Shown here: positions 25,625 through 34,842 of the stretch, in pieces
How the letters are laid out: each line of letters starts with the position of its first letter
How positions within the stretch are numbered: the stretch's first letter is position 1
Source of the DNA: Salibaculum halophilum
GTDB taxonomy: Bacteria > Pseudomonadota > Alphaproteobacteria > Rhodobacterales > Rhodobacteraceae
DNA length: 64,000 nucleotides
Direction: 5' to 3'
NCBI RefSeq assembly: GCF_002094885.1
Contig: NZ_MSIT01000007.1
Span: forward strand, 1 to 64,000
Notes under the pieces: model-generated
Told to the model about the DNA's origin: nothing
Seen by the model: only the letters and a program-made list of their open reading frames with translations
The model's database searches: none
Translations under genes and position numbers: made by a program

Positions 25625-27810
25625 GACTGCCCTGGCTCCGCCTTCTCCTCGTGCTCTGCGCCGGCCCAGGGTTTGCCCAGGACGTCGCGATACGATCGGG
25701 CGAGCACGAGAGTTTCTCGCGTCTTGTCCTCTCGATTGGCGAAGGGACCCGATGGCAACTGGAGAAGTCAGGCGCACGGGCCCGCCTGCGCCTCTCGGAT
25801 CCGGCGACGGAGTTCGATACCTCCGGCATATTCGAAAGGCTGCCCCGTCAGCGGCTCGATGCCGTGACGGACGAGGGCGGTGGTGTTCTGTCGCTCCGGC
25901 TCGCCTGCGATCCCTGCCACGTCGATCCCTTTCTCTGGCGGCCAGGGCGTTTGGTGATCGACATCGTGGAGGGGCCCGACCCTGCGGCGCGCGACCGGTC
26001 CGCGCTCGCGACCAGCCCGATTCGGCTTCCGCTGGCTCGGGACGCCTCCGAGACCGGCCGGGCCTTCCTGTTGCCCGGAGCCTTTTCTGCCCGCCCGGAT
26101 GCGCCCGGGTCCAACGCCGACCCGCGCGTGGCCTCCATGGCCCGAGAGGTGGCCCGCGCCGTTTCGGCCGGGTATCTGCGCACATCGGTCGAGAGCCCCA
26201 CCGACCCTACGACCGAGGCGCCGCCTGGGGACGAAGAGCCGCCCGAGACAACCGATCCGTCGCGATCGGCCCGGACGCCGCCCTACGTATCCGGTGGCGT
26301 CAGCCCCGGCCTGAGCGTGGGGAATGCGCTCGACCGCGAACTTGCGGCCCTCAATGCTGCCCTGGCCGCGGCCGCTGACCAGACCTGCCTTCCCCCCGAG
26401 GTTTTCGATGTGGCCGGCTGGGCGGATGACAGCGGGTTCTCGCAGCAAATCGCGCGCCTGCGCCGAGGCCTGGTAACGGAATTCGACCGCCCCTCCCAGC
26501 CGGCGATCCTGAGGCTGGCGCGCGGCTATGTCCATTTCGGTTTCGGGCGCGAGGCGCTCGCGACGCTCGAGCGGGGCCGCGCCGCCGACCGGGCCCGCGC
26601 GGCGCTGGCCGAGATGGCGCGCCTCGTGGATCGGCTTCCCGGAACCTTTCCCGTGCTGTCGTCGCAGGCTGATTGCGACAACGGCGCCGCCCCCTGGACC
26701 CTGCTGTCGGGCACTGTTCCGCTGCAGGAACTTGACCGCAACGGCGTGATCCGTGCCTTCCGGCTATTGCCCCAGCCGCTTCAGGCGCACTTGGCAATAC
26801 CCATGGCGGGTGTCTTTCTCGAGGCCGGGGATGTCGACGGTGCTGCACTGGTCTTCGAATCCGTTCGGGGCCAGGATGCAGCCCGCAACCCGGCCGCTGC
26901 GCGGATGCGGGCCGCGCTGCTGGAGGCCGGCGGAGACATCGGCGCCGCCCTTGGTGTGCTGGACGGGGCCGCCGCCGGGCGGACCGAGCCCGAGTCGTTG
27001 ATTCGCCTTCTGGACCTGACGCTCGAGACAGGCGCCAAGGTACAACGCGAGGACATGACCCTCGCCGATGCGCTGATGCACGAAAATGCTGGAACAGAGA
27101 CGGAATTGCGGCTCGCGTCGAGCACGTTGCGCGCCCACGTCGCCCGGGCCGAGTGGGATGAGGCCCGGGCCCTGCTCGCCCGCTACGCGGATCGTTGGCC
27201 TGCGGCGGAGCGCGCAAAGCTCTCAGTCGCGCTCTTTCAGGCCCTGGCCGACTCCGCGGCGGCGCCCGCCTTCCTCGAAACGGTTTTCGATGACGTTCCG
27301 CCGGACCTCGACGCAGGCACCGTGAACACGCTCGCCGCGCGGCTTCTGGACCAGCGGTTTCCCGAAAAGGCAATCGACCTGATGGACCGGCCCGCCGCGG
27401 CCGAGGCCATGGCAGAACGGCGTTACCTGCGTGCGCAGGCGGCCCTGCAATTGGGCCGGAACGAGGCGGTCTTGCAGCACCTTGGCGGGATGACGGATGA
27501 CCGTGCCGCAGCGCTCCGCGCCAAGGCGCTCTTTGCCATGGGCGACGAGAGGAAAGCCCTCGCGGCCCTGCCGGGACCCCCTGACGCCGAAGCAGATTTC
27601 CGGGCGGGCGCCTGGGACCGGCTGGCGGCCTCCGATGATCCGCTCTTGCGCCGTGTGGCAGATCAGGCCCTGACTCGGCCCGACATGACAATAATGGAGG
27701 GTCTGGCCGCCCGTCGCGCCGCGCTCGAGCGCGCCCGGGAAACCCGGCAAACGATCAATGACCTGCTCGGCCGGTTCCCAGCTTATACCGAGGACGACCC
27801 CGCGCGGTAA
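25621..27810 (+). CDS. Secreted AMIN-like/TPR-type protein downstream of motA
   Basis: A 729-residue protein of unknown function. A Sec signal peptide ends near residue 20 (CAGPGFAQ). Residues about 21-120 are beta-rich (DVAIRSGEHESFSRLVLSI, then RLVIDIVEG) and resemble AMIN-type domains that bind the cell wall. A Pro/Asp-rich linker follows at about 190-230. The remainder is an Ala/Leu-rich array of helix pairs resembling TPR or SEL1-type repeats. Two Cys pairs (residues near 99/102 and 261) may form disulfides. Coupling to motA by a four-base overlap suggests a stator-linked periplasmic role; this is inference. Confidence 0.7.
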   Translation: MRLPWLRLLLVLCAGPGFAQDVAIRSGEHESFSRLVLSIGEGTRWQLEKSGARARLRLSDPATEFDTSGIFERLPRQRLDAVTDEGGGVLSLRLACDPCHVDPFLWRPGRLVIDIVEGPDPAARDRSALATSPIRLPLARDASETGRAFLLPGAFSARPDAPGSNADPRVASMAREVARAVSAGYLRTSVESPTDPTTEAPPGDEEPPETTDPSRSARTPPYVSGGVSPGLSVGNALDRELAALNAALAAAADQTCLPPEVFDVAGWADDSGFSQQIARLRRGLVTEFDRPSQPAILRLARGYVHFGFGREALATLERGRAADRARAALAEMARLVDRLPGTFPVLSSQADCDNGAAPWTLLSGTVPLQELDRNGVIRAFRLLPQPLQAHLAIPMAGVFLEAGDVDGAALVFESVRGQDAARNPAAARMRAALLEAGGDIGAALGVLDGAAAGRTEPESLIRLLDLTLETGAKVQREDMTLADALMHENAGTETELRLASSTLRAHVARAEWDEARALLARYADRWPAAERAKLSVALFQALADSAAAPAFLETVFDDVPPDLDAGTVNTLAARLLDQRFPEKAIDLMDRPAAAEAMAERRYLRAQAALQLGRNEAVLQHLGGMTDDRAAALRAKALFAMGDERKALAALPGPPDAEADFRAGAWDRLAASDDPLLRRVADQALTRPDMTIMEGLAARRAALERARETRQTINDLLGRFPAYTEDDPAR

Positions 27811-28035
27811 ATCCGGGTGTCCCCGTTGGCATCTGCTTACGAATTGGTAACGGCGCCGGTCTAACCTCGGCGTCACCAAGGCAGCAGAAAGCGCTTCGAT
27901 GACATCCCGACGACCGACCCGGCAATGGCCGTCCGCGGGGGCCAGCGACGCAGTCCTGCGTGGGCTCCCGTTCAGCCCGACCGAATCCCACGAGTGTCGC
28001 GCCCGCGCGCGCAAGACCCGCCCCGGGGGCTGACC

Positions 28036-30126
28036 GTGCCGGCGATCGCGCTGACCGATATCTTCAGGCCGACGATCCTGCTTGCGCTGGCGCTAATGGC
28101 GGTCATCGTCATGATGATCCTGCCCATGCCCGCCTGGGTGCTGGACATCGGCCTTGCCGCCTCTTTCGCGCTGGCCATCCTGATCTTCACCGTCACGCTG
28201 TTCATCGAGCGACCGCTGGATTTCTCGGCCTTTCCGACGGTCCTGCTGGCCTCGCTCATGCTGCGGCTGTCGCTCAATGTCTCCTCCACCAAGCTGATCA
28301 TCGGCAACGGCCACGCCGGCACGAGTGCCGCCGGCGACGTGATCGAGGGCTTTGCCGACTTCGTCATGGGCGGCAGCGTCTTTCTGGGGCTGGTCGTCTT
28401 CGGCGTTCTGCTGATCGTCAACTTCGTGGTCATCAACAAGGGCGCCACCCGCATGGCCGAGGTCGGAGCGCGCTTCGCGCTCGACGGGATGCCCGGCAAG
28501 CAGCTGGCCATCGACAGCGACATGAGCGCCGGCGCCATCGACCACGAACAGGCCCGCCAGCGGCGCGAGACGGAGCAGGCCGAAACGACCTTCTTCGGCT
28601 CGCTCGACGGGGCGTCGAAGTTCGTCAAGGGCGACGCGATCGCCGGGCTTCTGATCACCTTTCTCAACCTCGTCATGGGACTGATCATGGGCACGGTGAT
28701 CCACGGCATGCCGCTGGGCACGGCCTTCGAGACCTACGCCATCCTGACGGTGGGCGACGGGCTTGTCTCGCAGATCCCGGCGGTCATCATCTCGATCGCC
28801 TCGGCGCTGCTGCTGGCGCGGGGCGGGGCCAACGGCGCGGTGGACATGGCCCTGGTCGGTCAGCTGGGCCGCTATCCCCCGGCTTTGGTTACCGTGGCCA
28901 TCCTGATGGGGCTGTTCGCGCTGGTGCCGGGTCTGCCGTTCCTGCCCTTTCTCCTTGGCGGGCTGGTTCTGGGCGGGGCCGCCTGGCTGGCGCAGATGAC
29001 CGCGCAAAACGTCGAGGCACAGCCCGAAACCGAGTCTGATACGGCGCAGGACGGGGCCAGCACCCCCAGCATGGGCGACCTTCTCGATCTCGACGACATC
29101 CACGTTGAATTCGCGCCCGACCTCGTCGACATGGTGCTGGACCCGGGGGTCGGGCTGGACGTGCGCATTTCCAACATGCGCAGCCATATCGCCACCGAAT
29201 ACGGCCTGCTGATCCCCGAAATCCGGCTGACGGACAATGCCGCCCTGCCGGACGGAAGTTACCGTATCCTCGTCCAGGGCGTCGAACAGGTGCGCGACAC
29301 CTTGCGCAGCGACAAGGTGCTCGCCTTGCTGACCGGCACGGGCGACACCGAAGTGCCCGGCGAGGACGTGAAAGAGCCCGTCTACGGCGCCCCGGCCCGC
29401 TGGATCGCCCCGAATGACCAGGATCAGGCGGCCCTGACCGGCCTGACTACCGTGCAACCGACCGAGGTTCTGGCCACCCATCTGCTCGAGACCATCAAGA
29501 AAAATTTCCCACGGCTGCTTACCCAGCGCGCCCTGCGCCGGTTGCTGGACGAGATGGTCAACCTCAGCGACCAGGCACGCGCCGAAAGCAACCGCAAGAT
29601 GCTGGACGAGCTGATGCCCGACAAGGTGCCCATGGACATCCTGCTGTCGGTGTTGCGCCTGCTGCTGGAAGAGCGTGTCTCGATCCGCAACCTCGCGACG
29701 ATCATCGAGGCGGTCGCCGAAGGTCGACAGCTTTATCCCGGTGCCGAGGGCATTGCCGAACACGTGCGCCAGCGCCTCGGCTTCCAACTGGTCGCCGACC
29801 TGCGCCGCCCGGACGGAACGATACCCCTGGTTCAACTCGCCCCCGAGTGGGAAGACACCTTTGCCACCTACCAGCTGCCCTCGGACAAGGGTGGCGGGGA
29901 CGTGGCGCTGCCCCCCGATGAGTTCAACCGGCTGGCCAGCGCGATCTCGGAGAAGGTCGCCGCGGCCGGCGAGGCGGGCACCTACCCGGCTATCGTCACC
30001 TCGATGAAACGCCGCCGGTTCCTGTGGACGGTGCTGACGGCCAAGGGGGTCTCGAACCCCGTCCTCTCGTTCGAGGAGATCGGGATAGACGCCAAGCCGG
30101 CTCTCGTGGGCCTGGTGCCCGCATGA
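28036..30126 (+). CDS. flhA: Flagellar export gate protein FlhA
   Basis: A 696-residue core component of the flagellar type III export gate. The N-terminal half has about eight membrane helices and the family signature KGATRMAEVGARFALDGMPGKQLAID. The cytoplasmic half forms the nonameric ring that docks chaperone-cargo (LTTVQPTEVLATHLLETIKKN, RRLLDEMVNLS). The frame is open upstream to 27925; GTG at 28036 gives the normal length. Its stop overlaps fliR by four bases. It heads flhA-fliR-flhB-fliJ-like. Confidence 0.95.
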   Translation: MPAIALTDIFRPTILLALALMAVIVMMILPMPAWVLDIGLAASFALAILIFTVTLFIERPLDFSAFPTVLLASLMLRLSLNVSSTKLIIGNGHAGTSAAGDVIEGFADFVMGGSVFLGLVVFGVLLIVNFVVINKGATRMAEVGARFALDGMPGKQLAIDSDMSAGAIDHEQARQRRETEQAETTFFGSLDGASKFVKGDAIAGLLITFLNLVMGLIMGTVIHGMPLGTAFETYAILTVGDGLVSQIPAVIISIASALLLARGGANGAVDMALVGQLGRYPPALVTVAILMGLFALVPGLPFLPFLLGGLVLGGAAWLAQMTAQNVEAQPETESDTAQDGASTPSMGDLLDLDDIHVEFAPDLVDMVLDPGVGLDVRISNMRSHIATEYGLLIPEIRLTDNAALPDGSYRILVQGVEQVRDTLRSDKVLALLTGTGDTEVPGEDVKEPVYGAPARWIAPNDQDQAALTGLTTVQPTEVLATHLLETIKKNFPRLLTQRALRRLLDEMVNLSDQARAESNRKMLDELMPDKVPMDILLSVLRLLLEERVSIRNLATIIEAVAEGRQLYPGAEGIAEHVRQRLGFQLVADLRRPDGTIPLVQLAPEWEDTFATYQLPSDKGGGDVALPPDEFNRLASAISEKVAAAGEAGTYPAIVTSMKRRRFLWTVLTAKGVSNPVLSFEEIGIDAKPALVGLVPA

Positions 30127-30884
30127 TCGGCCTGCCGCCCGAACTTCTGGGCCTTGCGGGCGAGACCCTTGTGGCCGCCTTCGCCGTCTTCCTGCGCGTG
30201 GCCGGGATGATGGCCCTGCTGCCCGCCTTTGGCGAACGGTCCGTTCCGGTGCGGGTCAAGCTGGCGTTGGCGCTGGCCTTCACGCTCATCATCCTGCCGG
30301 CGGTGCCGCGGCCGGACGAGATCACCCCCGGTATCCTGCTGGCCGAGACGATCACCGGCGTGTTTTTCGGGCTGCTGCTGCGGCTCTTCATTTTCGTGCT
30401 GCAGATCGCGGGCACCATCGCGGCGCAGTCGACATCGCTGTCACAGATCTTCGGCGGCAGTGCCGGGGTCGACCCGCAACCGGCCATGGCGCATGTGCTT
30501 GTGGTGGCGGGCCTGGCGCTTGCGGCCTCGATGGGGCTGCACGTGGCCGTCGCCGAATACATGATCAACAGCTACGACCTCGTCCCGCCCGGGCGCATGA
30601 TCCCGGCCGAGATGCTGACCGTCGCGGGCGTTGACGAGGTCGCGCGGAGCTTTGCGCTGGGCTTCAGCCTCGCCGCGCCCTTTGTCATTGCCTCCATGCT
30701 TTACAATGTCACCCTGGGCGTCATAAACCGGGCGATGCCGCAGTTGATGGTGGCCTTCGTCGGGGCCCCGGCGATCACGGCCGGGGGGCTGGTGCTGCTG
30801 CTCCTGTCCGCGCCCATCCTTCTGTCTGTCTGGGCCGACGCGCTGCGCAGCTTCTTTGACGCCCCGCTCGGGGGTGGCCCATGA
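30123..30884 (+). CDS. fliR: Flagellar export gate protein FliR
   Basis: A 253-residue integral membrane protein with about six helices, part of the FliP5-FliQ4-FliR1 export channel. Typical features are FLRVAGMMALLPAFGERSVPVRVKLALAL near the start, SLSQIFGGSAGVDPQP in the middle and IASMLYNVTLGVINRAMPQL near residue 190, where the family carries its conserved Asn-Arg-x-x-Pro. Start and stop overlap the neighbours flhA and flhB by four bases each. Confidence 0.94.
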   Translation: MIGLPPELLGLAGETLVAAFAVFLRVAGMMALLPAFGERSVPVRVKLALALAFTLIILPAVPRPDEITPGILLAETITGVFFGLLLRLFIFVLQIAGTIAAQSTSLSQIFGGSAGVDPQPAMAHVLVVAGLALAASMGLHVAVAEYMINSYDLVPPGRMIPAEMLTVAGVDEVARSFALGFSLAAPFVIASMLYNVTLGVINRAMPQLMVAFVGAPAITAGGLVLLLLSAPILLSVWADALRSFFDAPLGGGP

Positions 30885-31963
30885 GCCAGGAAGAGGGCGA
30901 GGACGACGACAAGCAATACGAGCCGACCGCGAAGAAGCTCGAGGATGCGCGCAAGAGAGGCGAGATCCCGCGGTCCAACGATCTCAATACCGCCGCCGCC
31001 TACGCGGGGCTTCTGCTGGCCGGTCTGGCGCTGGGCGGGCCCGCGCTGACCTCTGCGGGCAGCACGCTGATGACCCTGCTCGACCGGTCGGCCGAGATGT
31101 CGCGCCTCGTCTTCGCGGGCAGTGGCGCGCCGATATCGGGCGGGCTGATCCTGGCGGTGGGGCAGGCGCTGGCCCCGTTCTTCGCGCTGCCCATCGCCGT
31201 TGTCATCCTCGTGATCCTGGCCCAGCGGGGGTTCGTTTTCGCCCCGACGAAGCTGGCCCCGAAGACGAACAAGGTCTCGCCGATCGCTCAGGCCAAGCAG
31301 AAATTCGGCCGGTCGGGCCTGTTCGAATTCCTCAAGAGCTTCATCAAGCTGATGATCTACTCGGTTGTGCTGTTCATCTATCTGGCCGGGCAGATGCCGC
31401 GCATCCTGATGACAATCCACCTCGAACCGGGGCTCGTGACCACGGAACTGCTGCGCCTGTCCGTGGGGCTTCTGGCGATCGTGCTCGTCATCGCGCTGGC
31501 ACTGGGCGGGATAGATTTCGCCTGGCAGAGGGCCGAGCACATGCGCAAACACCGCATGTCGCGCAAGGAAATGACCGACGAACACAAGGAGTCCGAGGGC
31601 GATCCGGCCATGAAGCAGCAGCGCCGGCAGAAGGCCCAGGAGGTGGCCAGCAACCAGATGCTGCAGGATGTGCCCGACGCCGATGTCGTCATCGTCAACC
31701 CGACCCATTACGCCGTTGCCCTGAAATGGGCGCGGAGTGCCGGCAGTGCCCCGGTCTGCGTGGCCAAGGGTGTCGATCATCTGGCCGCGCGCATTCGCGA
31801 GATCGCGACCGAGAACGGCGTGCCCGTGCATTCGGACCCGCCCACCGCGCGGGCTGTGCATGCCACCGTGGAAATCGGCGAGGAGATCCGCCCCGATCAC
31901 TACCAGGCCGTGGCGGTGGCCATCCGGTTTGCCGAACGCGTGAGAAAGGCGGCCCGGAGATGA
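30881..31963 (+). CDS. flhB: Flagellar export substrate-switch protein FlhB
   Basis: A 360-residue membrane protein with four helices and a cytoplasmic domain. The N-terminal QYEPTAKKLEDARKRGEIPRS is typical for FlhB. The autocleavage motif NPTH is at residues 273-276 (VIVNPTHYAVALKW). Cleavage between Asn and Pro lets the export gate switch from rod/hook to filament substrates, with FliK as the ruler. It overlaps fliR and the downstream fliJ-like gene by four bases each. Confidence 0.96.
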   Translation: MSQEEGEDDDKQYEPTAKKLEDARKRGEIPRSNDLNTAAAYAGLLLAGLALGGPALTSAGSTLMTLLDRSAEMSRLVFAGSGAPISGGLILAVGQALAPFFALPIAVVILVILAQRGFVFAPTKLAPKTNKVSPIAQAKQKFGRSGLFEFLKSFIKLMIYSVVLFIYLAGQMPRILMTIHLEPGLVTTELLRLSVGLLAIVLVIALALGGIDFAWQRAEHMRKHRMSRKEMTDEHKESEGDPAMKQQRRQKAQEVASNQMLQDVPDADVVIVNPTHYAVALKWARSAGSAPVCVAKGVDHLAARIREIATENGVPVHSDPPTARAVHATVEIGEEIRPDHYQAVAVAIRFAERVRKAARR

Positions 31964-32334
31964 GCCTGACCCCGGCGCAGCTGGCACGCCTGCAAGCGGT
32001 GCTGGAGGCCGCATTCCAGGCGGAACAGGCGCGATTGGCCGACGTCTCGCGCCGGATCGAGACTGTTCAGGCGCGACTGGACGCCCTGCGCCGACCCTGT
32101 CTTCCCGAGGCCGAGCAGGACATCTCGGTGGCGGCCATGGCCGAAGCGAACATGCGCTGGCGCACCTGGGTCGAGGACCGCCGCCGCAGGCTCAACGAGG
32201 AGCTCGCACGGTTGCGCCAGGAGAAGGAGGCGCGGCGCGCCGATCTCGCCGCGGCCTTTGGCAAGCGACAGGCGGCCGACGCGATGCAGGAGAAACTGCA
32301 GGCCGAGGCCCGGCAGAAGGCGCGCCGCTTCTAG
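31960..32334 (+). CDS. FliJ-like coiled-coil protein
   Basis: A 124-residue, highly charged protein predicted to be almost entirely helical coiled coil (LARLQAVLEAAFQAEQARLADVSRRIE, ELARLRQEKEARRADLAAAF in outline), with the basic tail ARQKARRF. Size, heptads and position at the end of flhA-fliR-flhB fit FliJ, the stalk of the flagellar export ATPase. There is no sequence motif that proves it; a different chaperone or structural coiled coil is possible. Convergent with fliL2. Confidence 0.55.
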   Translation: MSLTPAQLARLQAVLEAAFQAEQARLADVSRRIETVQARLDALRRPCLPEAEQDISVAAMAEANMRWRTWVEDRRRRLNEELARLRQEKEARRADLAAAFGKRQAADAMQEKLQAEARQKARRF

Positions 32335-32350
32335 AGGGTCTTGCGGTGTT

Positions 32351-32872
32351 CTACCCCGCCACGTCCTGCCGGACGATGTCGATGATCAGGACATCGGTGA
32401 TGCCGCCGCCGACGTTGCGGATCGCGGTCTGGCGCAGGGCGTCGCGCAGCAGTTTCATGTTGGAGGACTCGGTGAAGGCCCCGTTGAACCCGCCCATGTT
32501 GGCGTGGTCGAAAAGCACTTGAAGAAAGAGATCGCGCAGCCTTGGCTCGTGGGCGAAGACGTTTTCCTTGGCCCCGGCTTCGACCTCGATCGAGAGCGAC
32601 AGCACCACCAGAGAGCTGACCTTGCCCTCCTGGACGACGGGGACGACGAACTGATTGTTCAGCCGCGCGTATTCGCGGCCTTCGGTCATCGGGGTACTGT
32701 CCCGGTCCGATGGCTGCGCCGTCTCGGTTGCGTCCTCGTCTGGCGGATCGCCGCAGGGGTTTTCAGCTACGACCTCTTCCTCGTCCGCGGGCGGCGCGAG
32801 GAAGAGCCCGGCCCCGACCCCGCCGCCGAGACCCAGTGCCAGAAGAAGAAGCGGCAGAAAGATCCTCGCCAT
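32351..32872 (-). CDS. FliL family protein (copy 2)
   Basis: A 173-residue protein with a single N-terminal hydrophobic helix (FLPLLLLALGLGGGVGAGLFL), an acidic linker (about residues 30-60), and a C-terminal domain with FVVPVVQEGKVSSLVVLSLSIEV and ITDVLIIDIVRQDV that matches the FliL fold. It is the last gene in the leftward flgB-to-flgH operon, ten bases after flgH. It differs strongly from copy 1 at 23224-23730, so the two probably have distinct places in the basal body. The role is inferred. Confidence 0.75.
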   Translation of the reverse strand: MARIFLPLLLLALGLGGGVGAGLFLAPPADEEEVVAENPCGDPPDEDATETAQPSDRDSTPMTEGREYARLNNQFVVPVVQEGKVSSLVVLSLSIEVEAGAKENVFAHEPRLRDLFLQVLFDHANMGGFNGAFTESSNMKLLRDALRQTAIRNVGGGITDVLIIDIVRQDVAG

Positions 32873-32881
32873 GGCTGTCCC

Positions 32882-33625
32882 TCAGAATGGTAGCACGGCA
32901 TCTGCGGCCTGCTGGCCGTAGCGCGGTTGCTGCATGTCGCTGATCTGTCCCCGGCCGCCGTAGGAAATGCGCGCCGAGGCGATCTTGTCGTAGGTGATCT
33001 CGTTCTGGCGGGTGATGTCCTCGGGCCGGACGAAGCCCGAGACCAGAAGTTCGCGCAGCTCGTAGTTGACCCGAACCTCCTGCAGGCCCTCGATGGCCAG
33101 CACGCCGTTGGGCATCACCCGGGTGACCGTGGCGGCGACCTTCAGCTCGAGCTGCTCGTTGCGCTGCACCGAGCCGTCGCCGTTGAAGCTGGACGACGAA
33201 TTGGTCTGTACGCCGGGCTGGAGGTCGGCGCCCTCGGGCAGGGATTCCTGCGCCGCCTCGGGCAGCCCGAAGAGCGCCGAAATGCCCATTTCCTCGGAGC
33301 CCGAGCGCGACCGGCCCGTCGAGTTCGAGATCGCGGCGCGGTCGTCGATCTCGATCACCACGGTCAGGATGTCGCCGCGCTGCATCGCGCGCCGGTCGCC
33401 CAGCAGTGACCCGCGCGCCCCCGTCCAGAGCGAGGGCGTGTCGGCGCGTGCGGCCTGCTGCGGCAGGTCCTCGCCGAGGCCGTATGTCGTCATCGCCCGG
33501 GCCTCGTCCGAGGCGGCGGCCGGGGTCAGGTCCGGCGGCCGGCCGATCTCGGACAGCCGCCCACAGCCGGTCAGGCTGAGCAGGGCAAGACCGGTTGCGA
33601 TCAGTCTAGTCGGTGGCATGGGCAA
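32882..33625 (-). CDS. flgH: Flagellar L-ring protein FlgH
   Basis: A 247-residue outer-membrane lipoprotein that forms the L ring. The signal peptide ends in the lipobox LTGC with the acylated Cys21. Later motifs are SLWTGARGSLLGDRRAMQRGDILTVVIEI in outline, LELKVAATVTRVMPNGVLAIEG and the C-terminal VRPEDITRQNEI, with the usual FlgH ending in ISYGGRGQISD. The start overlaps flgA by 20 bases; an alternative ATG lies two codons later. Confidence 0.95.
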   Translation of the reverse strand: MPMPPTRLIATGLALLSLTGCGRLSEIGRPPDLTPAAASDEARAMTTYGLGEDLPQQAARADTPSLWTGARGSLLGDRRAMQRGDILTVVIEIDDRAAISNSTGRSRSGSEEMGISALFGLPEAAQESLPEGADLQPGVQTNSSSSFNGDGSVQRNEQLELKVAATVTRVMPNGVLAIEGLQEVRVNYELRELLVSGFVRPEDITRQNEITYDKIASARISYGGRGQISDMQQPRYGQQAADAVLPF

Positions 33626-34034
33626 CCCCCTTGTCGTCGATGCGGGCGCGTATGGACTGCCGCGACATGACGTTCATCACGCGGATGACGTCGCCCGGCC
33701 CGGCCCTGTCCAGGGCGCGGCCCTCGGTGCGGATGATCAACCCGTTGCGGGCATAGATCAGCGGAACGATCTCGTTGCGCTCGACAACGGCGGGTGGCCC
33801 GACATCGGCGCGCCGGATCGGCCGCCCCGCGTATAGCGCGACGCGCGCCTCCCGGCCGATGATCTGCTGCGGGTCGGTGACGCCACCCAGCGTTGCCACA
33901 TCGCGAAGAAGCAGGTCGTCCGGGCCGATCACGGTCTTGGCGGGAATCGTGCGTGCGGCCACCACGTGGCGCATCGCCTCCTCGGCGGCCAGTGGCGCGG
34001 CCAGCAGCCACAATAGGATCACAAGGCGTGTCAT
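33606..34034 (-). CDS. flgA: Flagellar P-ring assembly chaperone FlgA
   Basis: A 142-residue periplasmic chaperone that helps FlgI assemble into the P ring. A signal peptide ends near residue 17 (LLAAPLAAEE). The SAF domain covers VVAARTIPAKTVIGPDDLLLRDVA and the C-terminal part reads LDRAGPGDVIRVMNVMSRQSIRARI. It is short for the family, as it lacks an extended N-terminal domain, which is usual in alphaproteobacteria. It overlaps flgG by four bases and flgH by 20. Confidence 0.93.
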   Translation of the reverse strand: MTRLVILLWLLAAPLAAEEAMRHVVAARTIPAKTVIGPDDLLLRDVATLGGVTDPQQIIGREARVALYAGRPIRRADVGPPAVVERNEIVPLIYARNGLIIRTEGRALDRAGPGDVIRVMNVMSRQSIRARIDDKGVAHATD

Positions 34035-34816
34035 CGCATCTGCACCATGGCGCTCATCATCTGGTCGGCGGCGGTGATGACCTTGGAATTGAGCTCGTAG
34101 CCGCGCTGGGCCGCGATCAGGTCGGTGACCTGCTGGACCGGATCGACCGAACTGTCCTCGAGATACCCCTGCCGGATCACGCCCAGCCCGTCCTGCCCGG
34201 GGGACGAGACGGCGGCCGGCCCGGAGGCGGGCGTCTCCAGAAACAGGTTCGAGCCGATCGCCTCGAGCCCCCGGGGATTGACGAATCCCGACAGGCTGAT
34301 CTGGCCCAGCAGTTGCGGCTGCACCTGGTCGGCGAAATAGGCGTAGACCTCGCCCTCGGGGTTGATCGAGATCGACCGGGTGTCGCGCGGGATCGTGATA
34401 TCGGGCACAACCGGGTAGCCGTCCGAGGTGACGACCTGGCCCTCGCCGGTCAGCTTGAGCCCGCCGTCGCGGGTATAGGCCGGGCGGCCATCGGGCATCG
34501 CGACCTCGATATAGCCCTTGCCCTCGATCGCGATGTCCAGATCGCCCCCGGTGGCCGCCAGGGACCCCTGTTCGAGCATGGCCGAAACCGCCGCCGGGCG
34601 CACGCCGAGGCCCAGTTGCACGCCGGTGGGCAGAACGCTGCCATCGCTGGCATTGATCGTGCCGGGGCGTTGCACCTGCTGGTAGTGCAGGTCGGCGAAT
34701 TCGGCCCGCCGCGCATTGTAGCCGGTGGTGTTCATGTTGGCGAGGTTGTTCGAGATCACCTCGACCCGTGTTTGCTGGGCGGTCATGCCCGCGGCCGCGA
34801 TTTGAAGGGCACGCAT
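34031..34816 (-). CDS. flgG: Flagellar distal rod protein FlgG
   Basis: A 261-residue rod protein. Start MRALQIAAAGMTAQQTRVEVISNNLANMNTTGY in outline, with the NNLANMNTTGYNARR core of the axial family at about residues 23-37. In the middle lie VQLGLGVRPAAVSAMLEQG and TGGDLDIAIEGKGYIEV. The C-terminal DLIAAQRGYELNSKVITAADQM is typical of FlgG. It forms the distal rod that crosses the periplasm. 26 bases separate it from flgF. Confidence 0.96.
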   Translation of the reverse strand: MRALQIAAAGMTAQQTRVEVISNNLANMNTTGYNARRAEFADLHYQQVQRPGTINASDGSVLPTGVQLGLGVRPAAVSAMLEQGSLAATGGDLDIAIEGKGYIEVAMPDGRPAYTRDGGLKLTGEGQVVTSDGYPVVPDITIPRDTRSISINPEGEVYAYFADQVQPQLLGQISLSGFVNPRGLEAIGSNLFLETPASGPAAVSSPGQDGLGVIRQGYLEDSSVDPVQQVTDLIAAQRGYELNSKVITAADQMMSAMVQMR

Positions 34817-34842
34817 TCTGCTGCCTCCCTGGGTTGGCTATA

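Noticed and set aside
27825-27845. TGGCAT-TTAC as a sigma54 promoter before flhA
   Set aside because: The spacing is one base short and the -12 element lacks GC; no other sigma54-like sites were found at flagellar operons.
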